This document shows positions 1 to 9,882 of a stretch of 64,000 nucleotides of DNA, piece by piece. Both the position numbers and the translations under genes were made by a program. Each line of letters begins with the position of its first letter. Position 1 is the stretch's first letter. Source of the stretch: Hyphomicrobiales bacterium (GTDB lineage: Bacteria; Pseudomonadota; Alphaproteobacteria; Rhizobiales; Beijerinckiaceae); contig JAQGKD010000069.1 of NCBI GenBank assembly GCA_028290285.1, positions 1-64,000 of the forward strand, read 5' to 3'. The notes beneath the pieces are model-generated. The model made no database searches. It was not told the origin of the DNA and saw only the letters and a list, made by a program, of their open reading frames with translations.

Positions 1-1547
1 GCGGTGTTGCGCAGGCTCGGCACAAAGACTCCGAGCAGATCCTGCAACATGAAACGCCCCGCGCGTGTGCCCGCATCGACCGCCGTCAGGATGAACAGGG
101 CCTCGAACAGAATGGCGAAATGATACCAGAAGGCCATCATCGCCTTGCCGCCGATCACGTTCGAGAAGATCTGCGCCATGCCGACTGCCAGTGTCGGAGC
201 GCCACCGGCGCGCGAGATGATCGTCTTCTCGCCGACATCGGCGGCCGCCTGCTTGATCTGCTCAGGGCTGATCTCGAAGCCCCAGCCGCTCACTTTGGCA
301 GACGCCGTCTCCGCCGTAGTGCCGATGACCGCCGCCGGGCTGTTCATTGTAAAGTAGATGCCGGGTTCAATCACGGACGCCGAAACGAGCGCCATGATCG
401 CGACGAAGCTCTCCATCAGCATGCCGCCATAGCCGATGAACCGGGCATGGTTCTCATTGCCGATCAGCTTCGGCGTCGTGCCCGACGAAATCAGGGCATG
501 GAAACCCGAGACCGCGCCGCAAGCGATGGTGATGAACAGGAAAGGGAAGAGACTGCCCGTCCAGACAGGACCCGAGCCGTCAATGAAGCGGGTGAAGGCC
601 GGCATCTTGAGGTCCGGCGCGACGATGAGGATCCCCAGAGCAAGCCCGACGATGGCTCCGATCTTGAGAAAGGTCGACAGATAATCGCGCGGGGCTAGCA
701 GCAGCCAGACCGGCAGGATGGAAGCGACGAAGCCGTAGCCGATCAGGACCCAGCACAATTGCGTGGCCGTGAAGGTGAAGACCGGCGCCCACGCGGTGCT
801 TTCCGCGACATTGGCGCCAAAGATGATGGCCATCATCAGCAGCACGAAGCCGAAGCCCGACGCCTCCCCCACGGCACCGGGACGGATGTAGCGCATATAC
901 ACGCCCATGAGGACTGCGATCGGCACCGTCATCGAAACAGTGAACATGCCCCAGGGGCTGCCAGCCAACGCCTTGACGACGATAAGCGCAAGGACGGCAA
1001 GAATGATGATCATGATGAGGAAAGTGCCGAACAGCGCGATCACGCCGGGCACGGCGCCGAGTTCGGAGCGTATCAGTTCACCGAGCGAGCGACCGTCGCG
1101 CCGCATCGCGATGAACAATACCATGAAATCCTGCACTGCGCCGGCGATGACCACGCCAGCGAGGATCCAGAGCATGCCGGGAAGATAACCCATCTGCGCA
1201 GCCAGAACGGGCCCAACCAGCGGCCCAGCGCCGGCGATCGCAGCGAAGTGATGACCAAACAGCACGTACTGGTTGGTGGGCACGTAATCGAGCCCGTCAT
1301 TATGGCGATGCGCGGGAGTCTGACGCTTCGCGTCGAGCTGCATCAGGCTCTTGGCAATGAAAAGACTGTAATAGCGATAGGCGATCAAGTAAACGCAGAC
1401 CGACGCGACCACCATCCAGAGTGCGTTGACATGCTCGCCGCGGGAGAACGCGACTGCGCCGAGACTGGAAGCGCCAAGCACCGCAACACCGGCCCAAGCC
1501 CACCAGTAATCATGCAATTTTGCAGTTCTCGCGTGAACTTCAGACAT
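1..1547 (-). CDS. cstA: CstA-family (carbon starvation) transporter, partial
   Basis: Translating the complement from the ATG at 1545-1547 gives a highly hydrophobic protein that stays open to the window edge, so the C-terminus is missing. It contains the family signatures: a D-Y-V-P-T-N-Q-Y-V-L-F-G-H-H-F stretch near residues 75-90 followed by A-A-I-A-G-A-G-P-L-V-G-P, then many membrane helices. CstA proteins are inner-membrane transporters for peptides or pyruvate; several homologues (BtsT, CstA) are proton-coupled pyruvate importers. A GGAGG ribosome site lies at 1553-1557, 5 nt before the ATG, which supports this start. The gene diverges from the sensor kinase at 1809, and a pyruvate carboxylase lies 4.5 kb away, which fits a pyruvate role. 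Family call secure; substrate inferred. Confidence 0.93.
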   Translation of the reverse strand, partial: MSEVHARTAKLHDYWWAWAGVAVLGASSLGAVAFSRGEHVNALWMVVASVCVYLIAYRYYSLFIAKSLMQLDAKRQTPAHRHNDGLDYVPTNQYVLFGHHFAAIAGAGPLVGPVLAAQMGYLPGMLWILAGVVIAGAVQDFMVLFIAMRRDGRSLGELIRSELGAVPGVIALFGTFLIMIIILAVLALIVVKALAGSPWGMFTVSMTVPIAVLMGVYMRYIRPGAVGEASGFGFVLLMMAIIFGANVAESTAWAPVFTFTATQLCWVLIGYGFVASILPVWLLLAPRDYLSTFLKIGAIVGLALGILIVAPDLKMPAFTRFIDGSGPVWTGSLFPFLFITIACGAVSGFHALISSGTTPKLIGNENHARFIGYGGMLMESFVAIMALVSASVIEPGIYFTMNSPAAVIGTTAETASAKVSGWGFEISPEQIKQAAADVGEKTIISRAGGAPTLAVGMAQIFSNVIGGKAMMAFWYHFAILFEALFILTAVDAGTRAGRFMLQDLLGVFVPSLRNT

Positions 1548-1808
1548 GAATTCCTCCATTTTCGTTCATTTCCACGGGCATGAGGAAGTTCCGACGGCGC
1601 GTGGAGAGGCTACGTTGCGGCACCCTTACTTCCACAACGCGTCAGCTTCTCCCCCTACCTTGGCTCGATACCCCCCATACGTTCGTATGCACTTGCACTG
1701 ATAAACGGGGCGTGCGAGCAAATCTTCAGGCTAATGTGAGGCTTTCGGATTATCGTGGGCTGAGGTCATTTATTTTCGAAAAGGCGCTGTTGAGCGGAAG
1801 GAATTTCA
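1548..1808. promoter_or_regulatory. Divergent intergenic region with palindrome
   Basis: This 261-bp region separates the cstA-like gene from the sensor-kinase gene and should hold both promoters. A perfect inverted repeat, CATACG-TT-CGTATG, lies at 1676-1689 and is a plausible regulator site. The kinase ribosome site (AAGGAA, about 1798-1803) is at its right end. No other gene is seen here. Confidence 0.45.
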
Positions 1809-4800
1809 GTGAACGCTTGGCTGGTCGTGATCGTCGCGACCTTGTACGTCCTGGTTCTCTTTGCTCTCGCTTGGTGGGGCGACCGGAGCGAACACGCGCG
1901 ACCGTTCCTCAACCATCCGACAATGGCCGCTCTCAGTTATTGCCTGACGCTGGCGATCTACAATACATCCTGGAGTTTCTATGGTTCGATCGGCCGCGCG
2001 GCGGCGAGCGGTCTTGACTTTCTGCCGATATATATTGGGCCGACGCTTGTTCTGCTGTTTGGCAGCAGACTGATGGCCAAGGTCATCACAATCTCAAAAT
2101 CCCAGAACGCGACATCCATTTCAGACTTTCTATCAAGCCGGTACGGCAAGGCGCCGAGCGTCGCCGCGCTCGTAACCCTGACCCTGCTGATCGCGGTCCT
2201 CCCCTATATCGCCTTGCAACTCAAAGCGGTCAGCGCCGCCTTCGATACACTGACCGCCAGCCGGCCAGTGACCGGCGGGCTGACACCCGCTTGGGAAGAC
2301 ACGGCACTCGGCGTCGCGCTGTCGATGGCGTTTTTCGCGACGATCTTCGGCGTGCGGCACGTTCATGCAAGCCTGCACCACCGGGGCCTCATGATCGCGG
2401 TTGCTTTCGAGAGCCTGATCAAGCTCGCGACCTTCGTCATTGTAGCGCTCTACATCGCCTACGGCATGTCGGAAGGGCCGCTCGCCCTGCTCGAAACCGC
2501 ACAGCGCGATCCGGAACTTGCAAGATTACTCACCGTCGATCTGTCCCAGCCGACCTGGATTTCCAACACCATCATCGCGGCCATCGCTTTTCTCTGCCTG
2601 CCGCAGGCGTTTCATGTCGCCGTGGTCGAAAACGAGACACCCCGGCATATCCGGCATGCGATGATATTTTACCCTCTTTACCTCGTCCTTCTCAGCCTTT
2701 GCATGATGCCGATCGCCATTGCAGGACGGCTCCACTTCGGAAGCTCTGTTAATCCAGATACCTACATTATCGCTCTGCCGCTCGCAGCGAAGGCTCTGAA
2801 CATGGGCCTTCTCGCCTTCATCGGCGGGCTGTCGGCGGCGACATGCATGGTCATCGTTTCTTCCGTGGCGCTGAGCACGATGGTTTGCAACGACGTCGTG
2901 ATGCCGATTCTTCTGCGCGCGCGCGCCTTCGGCAGCGGGGTTGGCGTCAAGGATCTATCGGGTTTCATTCTCAACCTGCGTCGCGTGCTGATCTTCATCG
3001 TCCTTCTTCTTGCCTATGCGATGTATCGGCTTGTCGACCCGGCCTATCCCCTCACTCTTGTCGGGCTGATTTCCTTTGTTGCGGTGGCGCAAATCGGTCC
3101 AGCCTTCCTTTTCGGTCTCTTCTGGCGACGCGCCAACAGTGCGGGCGCCCTTGGCGGTATCGCGGTCGGGTTCCTCGTTTGGACCTATACGCTTCTGGTC
3201 CCCTCGCTTTCCTCCTATCTACCGGGAATGGAGGAGCTGGTTGCGCAGGGTGCATTCGGCCGTGCCTGGCTGCGGCCGCTCAGTCTCTTGGGCGTCGATC
3301 ACCTCGACGCGATTTCACACGCGACTTTCTGGAGCCTCGGCCTCAACACCCTCATGCTGGTCGCTTTGTCGCTGGCCTTGCCGCAAAACACCATCGAGCG
3401 AATTCAGGCCGGGGCATTCACCCTGGGTCCGCGTGAAGACCTACCGCTGCCGCGCGCCTCCTCGCGCGTCGTGCGGCTGAGCGATCTGCGCGCGCTGGTC
3501 ACGCGGTTCATCGGACCCGGCTGGGGGACTGCTGCCTTCGACGATTATCTGAATCGGTGTGCGAAAGTCGGCCCTGCTGTCATCGGGCTCGACAGCCCGC
3601 TCGATCTGGATGCCGTCCGTTTCACCGAGCGCCTGCTGGCGGGGGCGATCGGCGCCGCCTCCGCCCGAATTGTCATGACCGGATCGCTCGAGGGCTACAC
3701 GATGTCGCGTCGCGCGGCCATGGCCATGCTCGACGAGGCTGCCGAAGCTCTTCGCTTCAGCCGGTCGCTTCTTCAGGAGACAGTTGAGAGCGTTCCGCAG
3801 GGGATCTGCATGTTCGATCCCGATCTATGCGTGATCGCCTGGAATCGCCGCTTCCATCTGTTGCTCGATCTGCCCCCCGAACTGGTCCAAATCGGAATTC
3901 CACTTACCCGGCTCATCGAATTCAACCGGGATCGCGGCGAGTACGGTACGGAGGACCTTCAATCGCTGCTTACCAATCGCAACGTGCCCTCGCCTGCGGC
4001 CCCCTATATCTACGAGCGCATACGTCCCGATGGTACTGTGCTGGAAATCTCTTTCGCCCGCCTGGCCGGCGGCGGCTATGTCTCGACTTATTCCGACGTG
4101 ACGGAACGCCATTTGGCCGCAGAGGCGCTGCGAACAGCCAACGAGACCTTGGAGCAACGCGTGTCCGATCGAACGGACGCCCTTGCCCGCGCCAAGGCGC
4201 AGGCCGAAGCCGCGAATCTGGACAAGACCAAATTCCTCGCAGCCGTCGGGCACGATCTACAGCAGCCTCTCCATGCCGCGCGTCTTTTCGTAGCCACCCT
4301 CAAGCAGCAGATCGTAGGGGTGGAATCGGCCAGTGTCGTGCCTGAGAACGCGGCTTTCCTGTTGTCGTCGGCCGATGGAGCCCTGCGCACGACAGAGCAA
4401 TTGCTGGACGGCCTGCTGGAAATATCCGCCATCGACTCCCGGGTCGCCCGAGCTAACATCACGACATTCCCCATCGCAGATGTGTTGGGACCGCTGGCGA
4501 TCGAATTCGCCGCCATCGCGTCCGCCAAAAAGCTCGCCTTGAGGTTCGTGCCGAGCTCTGCACAGGTTCGCAGCGATCCGCGTCTTCTGCGCCGGTTGCT
4601 GCAAAACCTCATTGCCAACGCCGTGCGATACACCTCGACAGGCCGCGTGCTTCTGGGCTGCCGGCGGCGCGGCGCCATGCTGTGCGTCGAGGTCTGGGAT
4701 ACAGGTGTCGGCATTGAAGCCGATCAGATCGAGCCGATCTTCCGCGAATTCTACCGCCCGCCACATCAAGCCGAAAGCGGCATGGGGCTTGGACTTGCTA

Positions 4801-5339
4801 TCGCACAAAGGACCGCTCAGCTCATCGGCGCAAACATGAGCGTTCAGTCACTACCCGGACAAGGCTCTTGCTTTACCGTGATGTTGCCGATGGCGGACCT
4901 GCGCACCGAAAGTCCGGGTCTTGAGCCCCGATCGCGTGCGCTCCACGGGGTCATCCTCCTCATCGAAGGCGACGATCCCACACCTGTCCTGCTCGCGTCG
5001 CTGCTTTCGGAATGGGGTTGTCGCTGCATTACCTTCGCAAATCTCGAGACGGCGCTGACATCCGCCCTGCCCCATGTGATCGACGCCGTCATATTGTCGG
5101 GCTCGCAGCAGGTCGAGGCTGAATTGCCCATGGTTATCAGCCATATGCGCTCGGTCCTTGGCGAAAGCACCGCATGCATCCTGTTGAGCGCGCAGCCGAC
5201 GGATTCATTGCAAGCCGCCTGTGAATTCAGCGACATCGGCTACCTTACCTACCCGCTGAAGTTGGCCGCCCTGCGCCGGTTCCTGAAGGGCGCCGTGATG
5301 CGACGAGGCCGGGAGCTCGAGCCTGGAAGGCTGATATGA
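1809..5339 (+). CDS. SSS-symporter-fused hybrid sensor histidine kinase (CbrA/CrbS-type)
   Basis: The 1176-residue protein has an N-terminal sodium:solute-symporter-like membrane domain of about 12-13 helices (residues about 1-530). A PAS domain (about 650-770) and a coiled linker follow. Then come a DHp segment F-L-A-A-V-G-H-D-L-Q-Q-P with phospho-acceptor His815 and a HATPase domain (N box about 923-942, D-T-G-V-G near 962, G-M-G-L-G-L near 992). The C-terminal receiver-like domain (about 1047-1165) is degenerate: the phosphoacceptor position is Ser1097, and the usual Met-Pro after it is absent. The start is GTG at 1809. The gene overlaps its response regulator by 4 bp. Kinases of this architecture (CbrA, CrbS) sense carbon status; CrbS controls acetate use. 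With cstA on one side and pyc on the other, a pyruvate or C2-C3 signal is likely, but this is inference. Confidence 0.9.
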   Translation: MNAWLVVIVATLYVLVLFALAWWGDRSEHARPFLNHPTMAALSYCLTLAIYNTSWSFYGSIGRAAASGLDFLPIYIGPTLVLLFGSRLMAKVITISKSQNATSISDFLSSRYGKAPSVAALVTLTLLIAVLPYIALQLKAVSAAFDTLTASRPVTGGLTPAWEDTALGVALSMAFFATIFGVRHVHASLHHRGLMIAVAFESLIKLATFVIVALYIAYGMSEGPLALLETAQRDPELARLLTVDLSQPTWISNTIIAAIAFLCLPQAFHVAVVENETPRHIRHAMIFYPLYLVLLSLCMMPIAIAGRLHFGSSVNPDTYIIALPLAAKALNMGLLAFIGGLSAATCMVIVSSVALSTMVCNDVVMPILLRARAFGSGVGVKDLSGFILNLRRVLIFIVLLLAYAMYRLVDPAYPLTLVGLISFVAVAQIGPAFLFGLFWRRANSAGALGGIAVGFLVWTYTLLVPSLSSYLPGMEELVAQGAFGRAWLRPLSLLGVDHLDAISHATFWSLGLNTLMLVALSLALPQNTIERIQAGAFTLGPREDLPLPRASSRVVRLSDLRALVTRFIGPGWGTAAFDDYLNRCAKVGPAVIGLDSPLDLDAVRFTERLLAGAIGAASARIVMTGSLEGYTMSRRAAMAMLDEAAEALRFSRSLLQETVESVPQGICMFDPDLCVIAWNRRFHLLLDLPPELVQIGIPLTRLIEFNRDRGEYGTEDLQSLLTNRNVPSPAAPYIYERIRPDGTVLEISFARLAGGGYVSTYSDVTERHLAAEALRTANETLEQRVSDRTDALARAKAQAEAANLDKTKFLAAVGHDLQQPLHAARLFVATLKQQIVGVESASVVPENAAFLLSSADGALRTTEQLLDGLLEISAIDSRVARANITTFPIADVLGPLAIEFAAIASAKKLALRFVPSSAQVRSDPRLLRRLLQNLIANAVRYTSTGRVLLGCRRRGAMLCVEVWDTGVGIEADQIEPIFREFYRPPHQAESGMGLGLAIAQRTAQLIGANMSVQSLPGQGSCFTVMLPMADLRTESPGLEPRSRALHGVILLIEGDDPTPVLLASLLSEWGCRCITFANLETALTSALPHVIDAVILSGSQQVEAELPMVISHMRSVLGESTACILLSAQPTDSLQAACEFSDIGYLTYPLKLAALRRFLKGAVMRRGRELEPGRLI

Positions 5340-5992
5340 CCAAGAAGATCGTGATCGGAGACGATCATCCCATGGTGAGGGCTGCTCTCAAGACGGCAAT
5401 CGGCTCTGTCGTCTCGGATCTGATCGTATTCGAGTGCTCCAGTCTCGACGACATCGTCGCTGCGATCTCGGCCGAGCGGTCTGCAATCGACCTTGTCCTG
5501 CTCGATCTCTCGATGCCGGGACCGCATGGGTTCGCGGCCCTGTTCCTGCTTGCCGCGCAATTCCCGACGGTCCCCGTCGCGATTGTCTCCGCCCGCAGCG
5601 ACCCGGCGACGATCGAGCGGGCGATCGCGTACGGCGCCTCCGGCTACATTCCGAAATCGGTGGATCTGCACGACCTGAAGACCGCGATCACGACGATCCT
5701 TGCTGGCGAAATCTGGATTTCCGCCGGGAGCAGCGCCGGCCCGCGCGAGTGCGAAGATGCGAACGCCGTCGCCGGGCGGTTTGCCTCACTGTCCCTGCAG
5801 CAGATGAGGATCCTGATGATGATCGTCGAAGGCAGGCTCAACAAGCAGATCGCAGGCGATCTCACGATCGCGGAGCAAACGGTCAAGGTTCACGTCTCGG
5901 CAATATTGCGCAAGCTGGGAGTCGGCTCCCGAACGCAAGCCGCAGTCCTCGCGCAGAGACTCCTCGCGACGGAAAGCGAGCCGCAGGAATAG
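5336..5992 (+). CDS. LuxR/NarL-family response regulator (CrbR-like)
   Basis: A 218-residue two-domain regulator. The receiver has acidic residues D9-D10, phosphoacceptor D57 in L-L-D-L-S-M-P-G and K107 in Y-I-P-K-S, so it should be phosphorylatable. The C-terminal LuxR-type helix-turn-helix spans about residues 145-210 (L-S-L-Q-Q-M-R-I-L-M through the N-K-Q-I-A and T-V-K-V-H-V segments). The ATG overlaps the kinase stop codon (ATGA), indicating translational coupling and a cognate pair. The pair resembles the CrbS/CrbR system for acetate use. Likely targets are the neighbouring cstA-like and pyc genes, which is inferred from position only. Confidence 0.92.
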   Translation: MTKKIVIGDDHPMVRAALKTAIGSVVSDLIVFECSSLDDIVAAISAERSAIDLVLLDLSMPGPHGFAALFLLAAQFPTVPVAIVSARSDPATIERAIAYGASGYIPKSVDLHDLKTAITTILAGEIWISAGSSAGPRECEDANAVAGRFASLSLQQMRILMMIVEGRLNKQIAGDLTIAEQTVKVHVSAILRKLGVGSRTQAAVLAQRLLATESEPQE

Positions 5993-6039
5993 CTGTTTTC
6001 GAAAACGCCTTAATTCTAATCGCACCCTGAGAGAGCACC

Positions 6040-9000
6040 ATGCCAAACACTCATTCCATCAGGCGTCTGATGGTTGCCAATCGATCCGAAATCGCCATCC
6101 GCGTGTTCCGCGCCGCGACGGAACTGGGCATCACGACCATCGCGATCTATGCAGAGGAGGACAAGCTTTCCCTTCACCGGTTCAAGGCTGACGAGGCTTA
6201 TCAGGTCGGGCGGGGCGAGGGCCGTACGCTCGGCCCCCTGGAGAGCTATCTCTCGATCGAGGAGGTGATCCGCGTGGCGAAGGAAGCGCGGGCCGATGCG
6301 ATCCACCCTGGCTATGGCTTTTTGTCGGAGAGCCCGGAATTTGCCGAAGCCTGCGCGCAGGCGGGCATCATATTTATCGGTCCCCAGCCGGAAACGATGC
6401 GGGTTCTCGGCAACAAGGTCTCGGCCCGTAATCTCGCAGTGTCGTGCGGCGTGCCCGTGGTGGCGGCAAGCCCGCCTTTGCCAGACGATCACGACGAGAT
6501 CAAACGCCTGGCGGCCAAGATCGGCTATCCGCTCATGCTGAAAGCATCGTGGGGCGGCGGAGGGCGCGGCATGCGCCCGATCGACGGCGAGGACATACTC
6601 ATTGAGTCGGTGCTCAGCGCGAAACGTGAGGCGAAGAGCGCCTTCGGGAAGGACGAAGTTTATCTTGAAAAGCTGATACGCCGCGCTCGCCACGTCGAGG
6701 TGCAGATCCTCGGGGATACCCATGGCGGCCTCGTCCACCTCTTCGAGAGGGACTGCTCGATTCAGCGGCGAAACCAGAAGGTCGTGGAGCGCGCGCCTGC
6801 GCCTTATCTCGACGCCTCCACCCGGGAAGCCTTGTGCGAAGCTGCCCTCAGGATTGGCCGTGCCACGGCATATGTCGGCGCGGGAACGGTCGAATTCCTG
6901 TTCGATGCAGAAACCGGCTTCTTCTATTTCATCGAAGTGAACCCGCGTATTCAAGTAGAGCACACGATCACCGAACTCGTCACCGGCCTCGATCTCGTCA
7001 AGGCACAGATCCGTATCGCGGAAGGCGGCCACGTCGGTTCGGCAGACGAAACCGGGATTCCCGAACAGGCCGGGATTCGGCTCAATGGTCACGCCCTGCA
7101 ATGCCGCATCACAACCGAGAATCCCGAGAATAATTTCATTCCCGACTACGGCCGCATTGCCGCCTATCGCGGCGCGATGGGCTTTGGCATCCGCGTCGAC
7201 GGCGGCACGGCCTATTCCGGCGCGGTGGTAACGCGCTTCTACGATCCCCTGCTGGAAAAGGTTTCCGCCTGGGCCGCGACTCCGCTGGAGGCAATCCGCC
7301 GCATGGATCGTGCGCTGCTGGAATACCGGATCCGTGGTGTCGCGACCAATCTCTCCTTTCTGCACAACGTGGTCAGCCACCCCGCCTTTGCAGCCAACGA
7401 GTATACGACGCGCTTCATCGACGAGACACCGTCGCTGTTCGATATCAAGAGACGGCAGGATCGCGCGTCCAAGCTGTTGACCTGGATCGCCGATGTTTCC
7501 GTCAATGGCCACCCCGAGGCCCGCGGCCGCGCCCAGCCCGCCGCCCACGCCCGCACCCCCGTGGCGCCACGCTTCGATGCCCCCATCGTCGATGGCTCAC
7601 GGCAAAGGCTGGAGCAATTGGGAGCGAAGGGCTTCGCACAATGGATGCGCGACCAGCCGCAAGTGCTGATCACGGACACGACGATGCGAGATGCGCACCA
7701 GAGCCTGCTCGCCACCCGCATCCGCACGCGCGATCTGGTGACGGTGGCCGGCTCCTACGCGCGCGGCCTGCCACAGCTCCTGTCGCTGGAATGCTGGGGC
7801 GGCGCGACGTTCGACGTCTCGATGCGCTTCCTCAACGAAGATCCCTGGGAGCGTCTGGCCGCTATACGGGCCGAGGCGCCCAACGTGCTGACGCAGATGT
7901 TGCTGCGTGGCGCCAACGGCGTTGGCTATGCCAATTACCCAGACAATGTGGTGCAATACTTCATCGCGCGCGCAGCCGCGGCGGGCATCGACATCTTCCG
8001 CGTGTTCGACTGCTTCAATTGGGTCGAGAACATGCGCGTGTCCATTGATGCTATCGTGGAAAGCGGCAAGATCGCCGAAGGCGCGATGTGCTACACGGGG
8101 GACATTCTGGACCCCGACCGCGCGAAATATTCGCTCGCCTATTATGTCGGACTGGCAAAGGAGCTGGAGGCCGCCGGCTGCCACGTGATCGCCATCAAGG
8201 ACATGGCTGGCCTTCTGCGCCCCGCCGCCGCCAGGAAGCTGATCAGCACTCTGCGGCAGGAAACCGGCTTGCCGCTTCACTTCCACACACACGATACGTC
8301 CGGCATCGCGGCCGCAAGCGTGCTTGCTGCCATCGAGGCGGGCGTGGATGCTGTAGACGCAGCCATGGACGCGATGTCGGGCACGACGTCACAACCCTGC
8401 CTCGGGTCGATTGTCGAGGCTCTGCGCCACGATGAGCGCGACAGCGGTCTCGATCCGGAAGCGATCCGACAGATCAGCTTCTATTGGGAGGCCGTGCGCG
8501 CGCATTACGCCGCTTTCGAAAGCGATGGAAAATCCGGCGCCTCGGAGGTCTATCTCCATGAAATGCCGGGCGGCCAGTTCACGAACCTCAAAGAGCAGGC
8601 GCGCTCCTTGGGTCTGGACGCCCGCTGGCACGAGGTCGCCCGCAGCTATCGTGCGGTGAACGATCTGTTCGGCGATATCGTCAAGGTCACACCCTCCTCC
8701 AAGGTTGTCGGCGATATGGCGCTTATGATGGCGGCGCAGGACATCAGCCCGGCCGAGGTGCTGGATCCTGCGCGGGACATGGCATTTCCCGGTTCCGTCG
8801 TGGAGATGATGCGCGGCGATCTCGGGCAGCCGCCGGGGGGCTTTCCAGCCGCCTTGCAGGCCAAGGTATTGAAGGGCGAGAAACCCATCGCAGTTCGTCC
8901 CGGCGCGCTGCTGCCTCCAGCCGACCTGCCCGCCCTTCGCGCCGAGGTCACCGCCAGGACAGGCCGCAGCATCAGCGACGAGGAATTTGCCTCCGCGCTC

Positions 9001-9504
9001 ATGTACCCACGGGTCTTCAGCGAATTCACGGCAGCGGTCCGCAAATACGGCCCGCTCGCCGCCCTGCCTACGCCGATCTATTTCTACGGCATGAAATCCG
9101 GCGATGAGATCGGGATCGAGATAGAGCGCGGCAAGGCCCTTGTCGTGCGCCTGCTGACGATGGGCGAGACGGACGCGGAAGGTCAGGTCAAGGTCTTCTT
9201 CGAGCTCAATGGTCAGCCGCGGATCGCGCGCGTGCCAAACCGAGCCGCCAGCGCAAAGATCGTGGCGCGGCGAAAGGCTGAGGACGGCAACGACAGCCAT
9301 ATCGCAGCACCCATGCCCGGCTCGGTCGCTCTCGTCGCCGTACGCCAGGGCCAGACGGTCCAGGAGGGCGATGTCGTGGCAACCCTCGAGGCGATGAAGA
9401 TGGAAACCGTGCTCCACGCGCCGCGCACGGGTACGGTGACCGAAATCCTCATCGCGCCTGGCCAGCAGGTCGATGCGAGGGATCTGCTGATGGTGATCGG
9501 CTGA
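6040..9504 (+). CDS. pyc: Pyruvate carboxylase
   Basis: At 1154 residues this is the normal full length for the single-chain enzyme. It carboxylates pyruvate to oxaloacetate with ATP and bicarbonate, replenishing the TCA cycle. The biotin carboxylase and ATP-grasp domain occupies about residues 1-460, with the glycine-rich loop G-G-G-G-R-G-M and E-V-N-P-R-I-Q-V-E-H. The carboxyltransferase domain begins near 541 (D-T-T-M-R-D-A-H-Q-S) and contains K-D-M-A-G-L-L-R-P. The biotin carrier domain is at the end, with the acceptor Lys1120 in E-A-M-K-M-E-T. The gene starts 47 bp after the response regulator, so it may be cotranscribed with the two-component genes. No defect is seen. Confidence 0.98.
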   Translation: MPNTHSIRRLMVANRSEIAIRVFRAATELGITTIAIYAEEDKLSLHRFKADEAYQVGRGEGRTLGPLESYLSIEEVIRVAKEARADAIHPGYGFLSESPEFAEACAQAGIIFIGPQPETMRVLGNKVSARNLAVSCGVPVVAASPPLPDDHDEIKRLAAKIGYPLMLKASWGGGGRGMRPIDGEDILIESVLSAKREAKSAFGKDEVYLEKLIRRARHVEVQILGDTHGGLVHLFERDCSIQRRNQKVVERAPAPYLDASTREALCEAALRIGRATAYVGAGTVEFLFDAETGFFYFIEVNPRIQVEHTITELVTGLDLVKAQIRIAEGGHVGSADETGIPEQAGIRLNGHALQCRITTENPENNFIPDYGRIAAYRGAMGFGIRVDGGTAYSGAVVTRFYDPLLEKVSAWAATPLEAIRRMDRALLEYRIRGVATNLSFLHNVVSHPAFAANEYTTRFIDETPSLFDIKRRQDRASKLLTWIADVSVNGHPEARGRAQPAAHARTPVAPRFDAPIVDGSRQRLEQLGAKGFAQWMRDQPQVLITDTTMRDAHQSLLATRIRTRDLVTVAGSYARGLPQLLSLECWGGATFDVSMRFLNEDPWERLAAIRAEAPNVLTQMLLRGANGVGYANYPDNVVQYFIARAAAAGIDIFRVFDCFNWVENMRVSIDAIVESGKIAEGAMCYTGDILDPDRAKYSLAYYVGLAKELEAAGCHVIAIKDMAGLLRPAAARKLISTLRQETGLPLHFHTHDTSGIAAASVLAAIEAGVDAVDAAMDAMSGTTSQPCLGSIVEALRHDERDSGLDPEAIRQISFYWEAVRAHYAAFESDGKSGASEVYLHEMPGGQFTNLKEQARSLGLDARWHEVARSYRAVNDLFGDIVKVTPSSKVVGDMALMMAAQDISPAEVLDPARDMAFPGSVVEMMRGDLGQPPGGFPAALQAKVLKGEKPIAVRPGALLPPADLPALRAEVTARTGRSISDEEFASALMYPRVFSEFTAAVRKYGPLAALPTPIYFYGMKSGDEIGIEIERGKALVVRLLTMGETDAEGQVKVFFELNGQPRIARVPNRAASAKIVARRKAEDGNDSHIAAPMPGSVALVAVRQGQTVQEGDVVATLEAMKMETVLHAPRTGTVTEILIAPGQQVDARDLLMVIG

Positions 9505-9528
9505 ACCTGACGATGAAGGTTCCCGATC

Positions 9529-9569
9529 GACCGGTAGTGCACGCGGACCCCCGCCGTGCGCTACCGGTC
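9529..9569 (+). terminator. Stem-loop after pyc
   Basis: 15-bp arms at 9529-9543 and 9555-9569 (GACCGGTAGTGCACG against CGTGCGCTACCGGTC, one mismatch) enclose an 11-nt loop just after the pyc stop. There is no following T-run, so it is a probable rather than certain terminator. The remaining sequence to 9882 holds no gene that I recognise. Confidence 0.5.
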
Positions 9570-9882
9570 TCCGCGATCTCCGCGGGTAATGACCGGGGAT
9601 CGGCACTGCCAGGCTGCTCGTAGCTGAAGACCGGGTTCGGGAAGAGCAAGCGTTACCCGAGTTCTCTACACCAGCGGGAAATAACTAAAAAGACCACCTG
9701 CGCGAAGATCCAAGTCCCCCCGGCGGCTGTCGGACAGACTCTTCCGCCCTGTTTACCTGAAGTTCTTAATGAACGCAGGTAAGGTTAAAAATATACGAAA
9801 CGAACCGAATCATGTTGCGCTCCCAGGTAAATTTACCTCGTATGGCATGATTGAACAAAAAATAATTCCGCCGGGGAAGACA

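Noticed and set aside
759-1583. Plus-strand frame of 274 codons at the left end
   Set aside because: Charged antisense shadow of the CstA membrane protein.
6016-7548. Minus-strand frame of 510 codons
   Set aside because: Antisense to the biotin carboxylase part of pyc; no family features.
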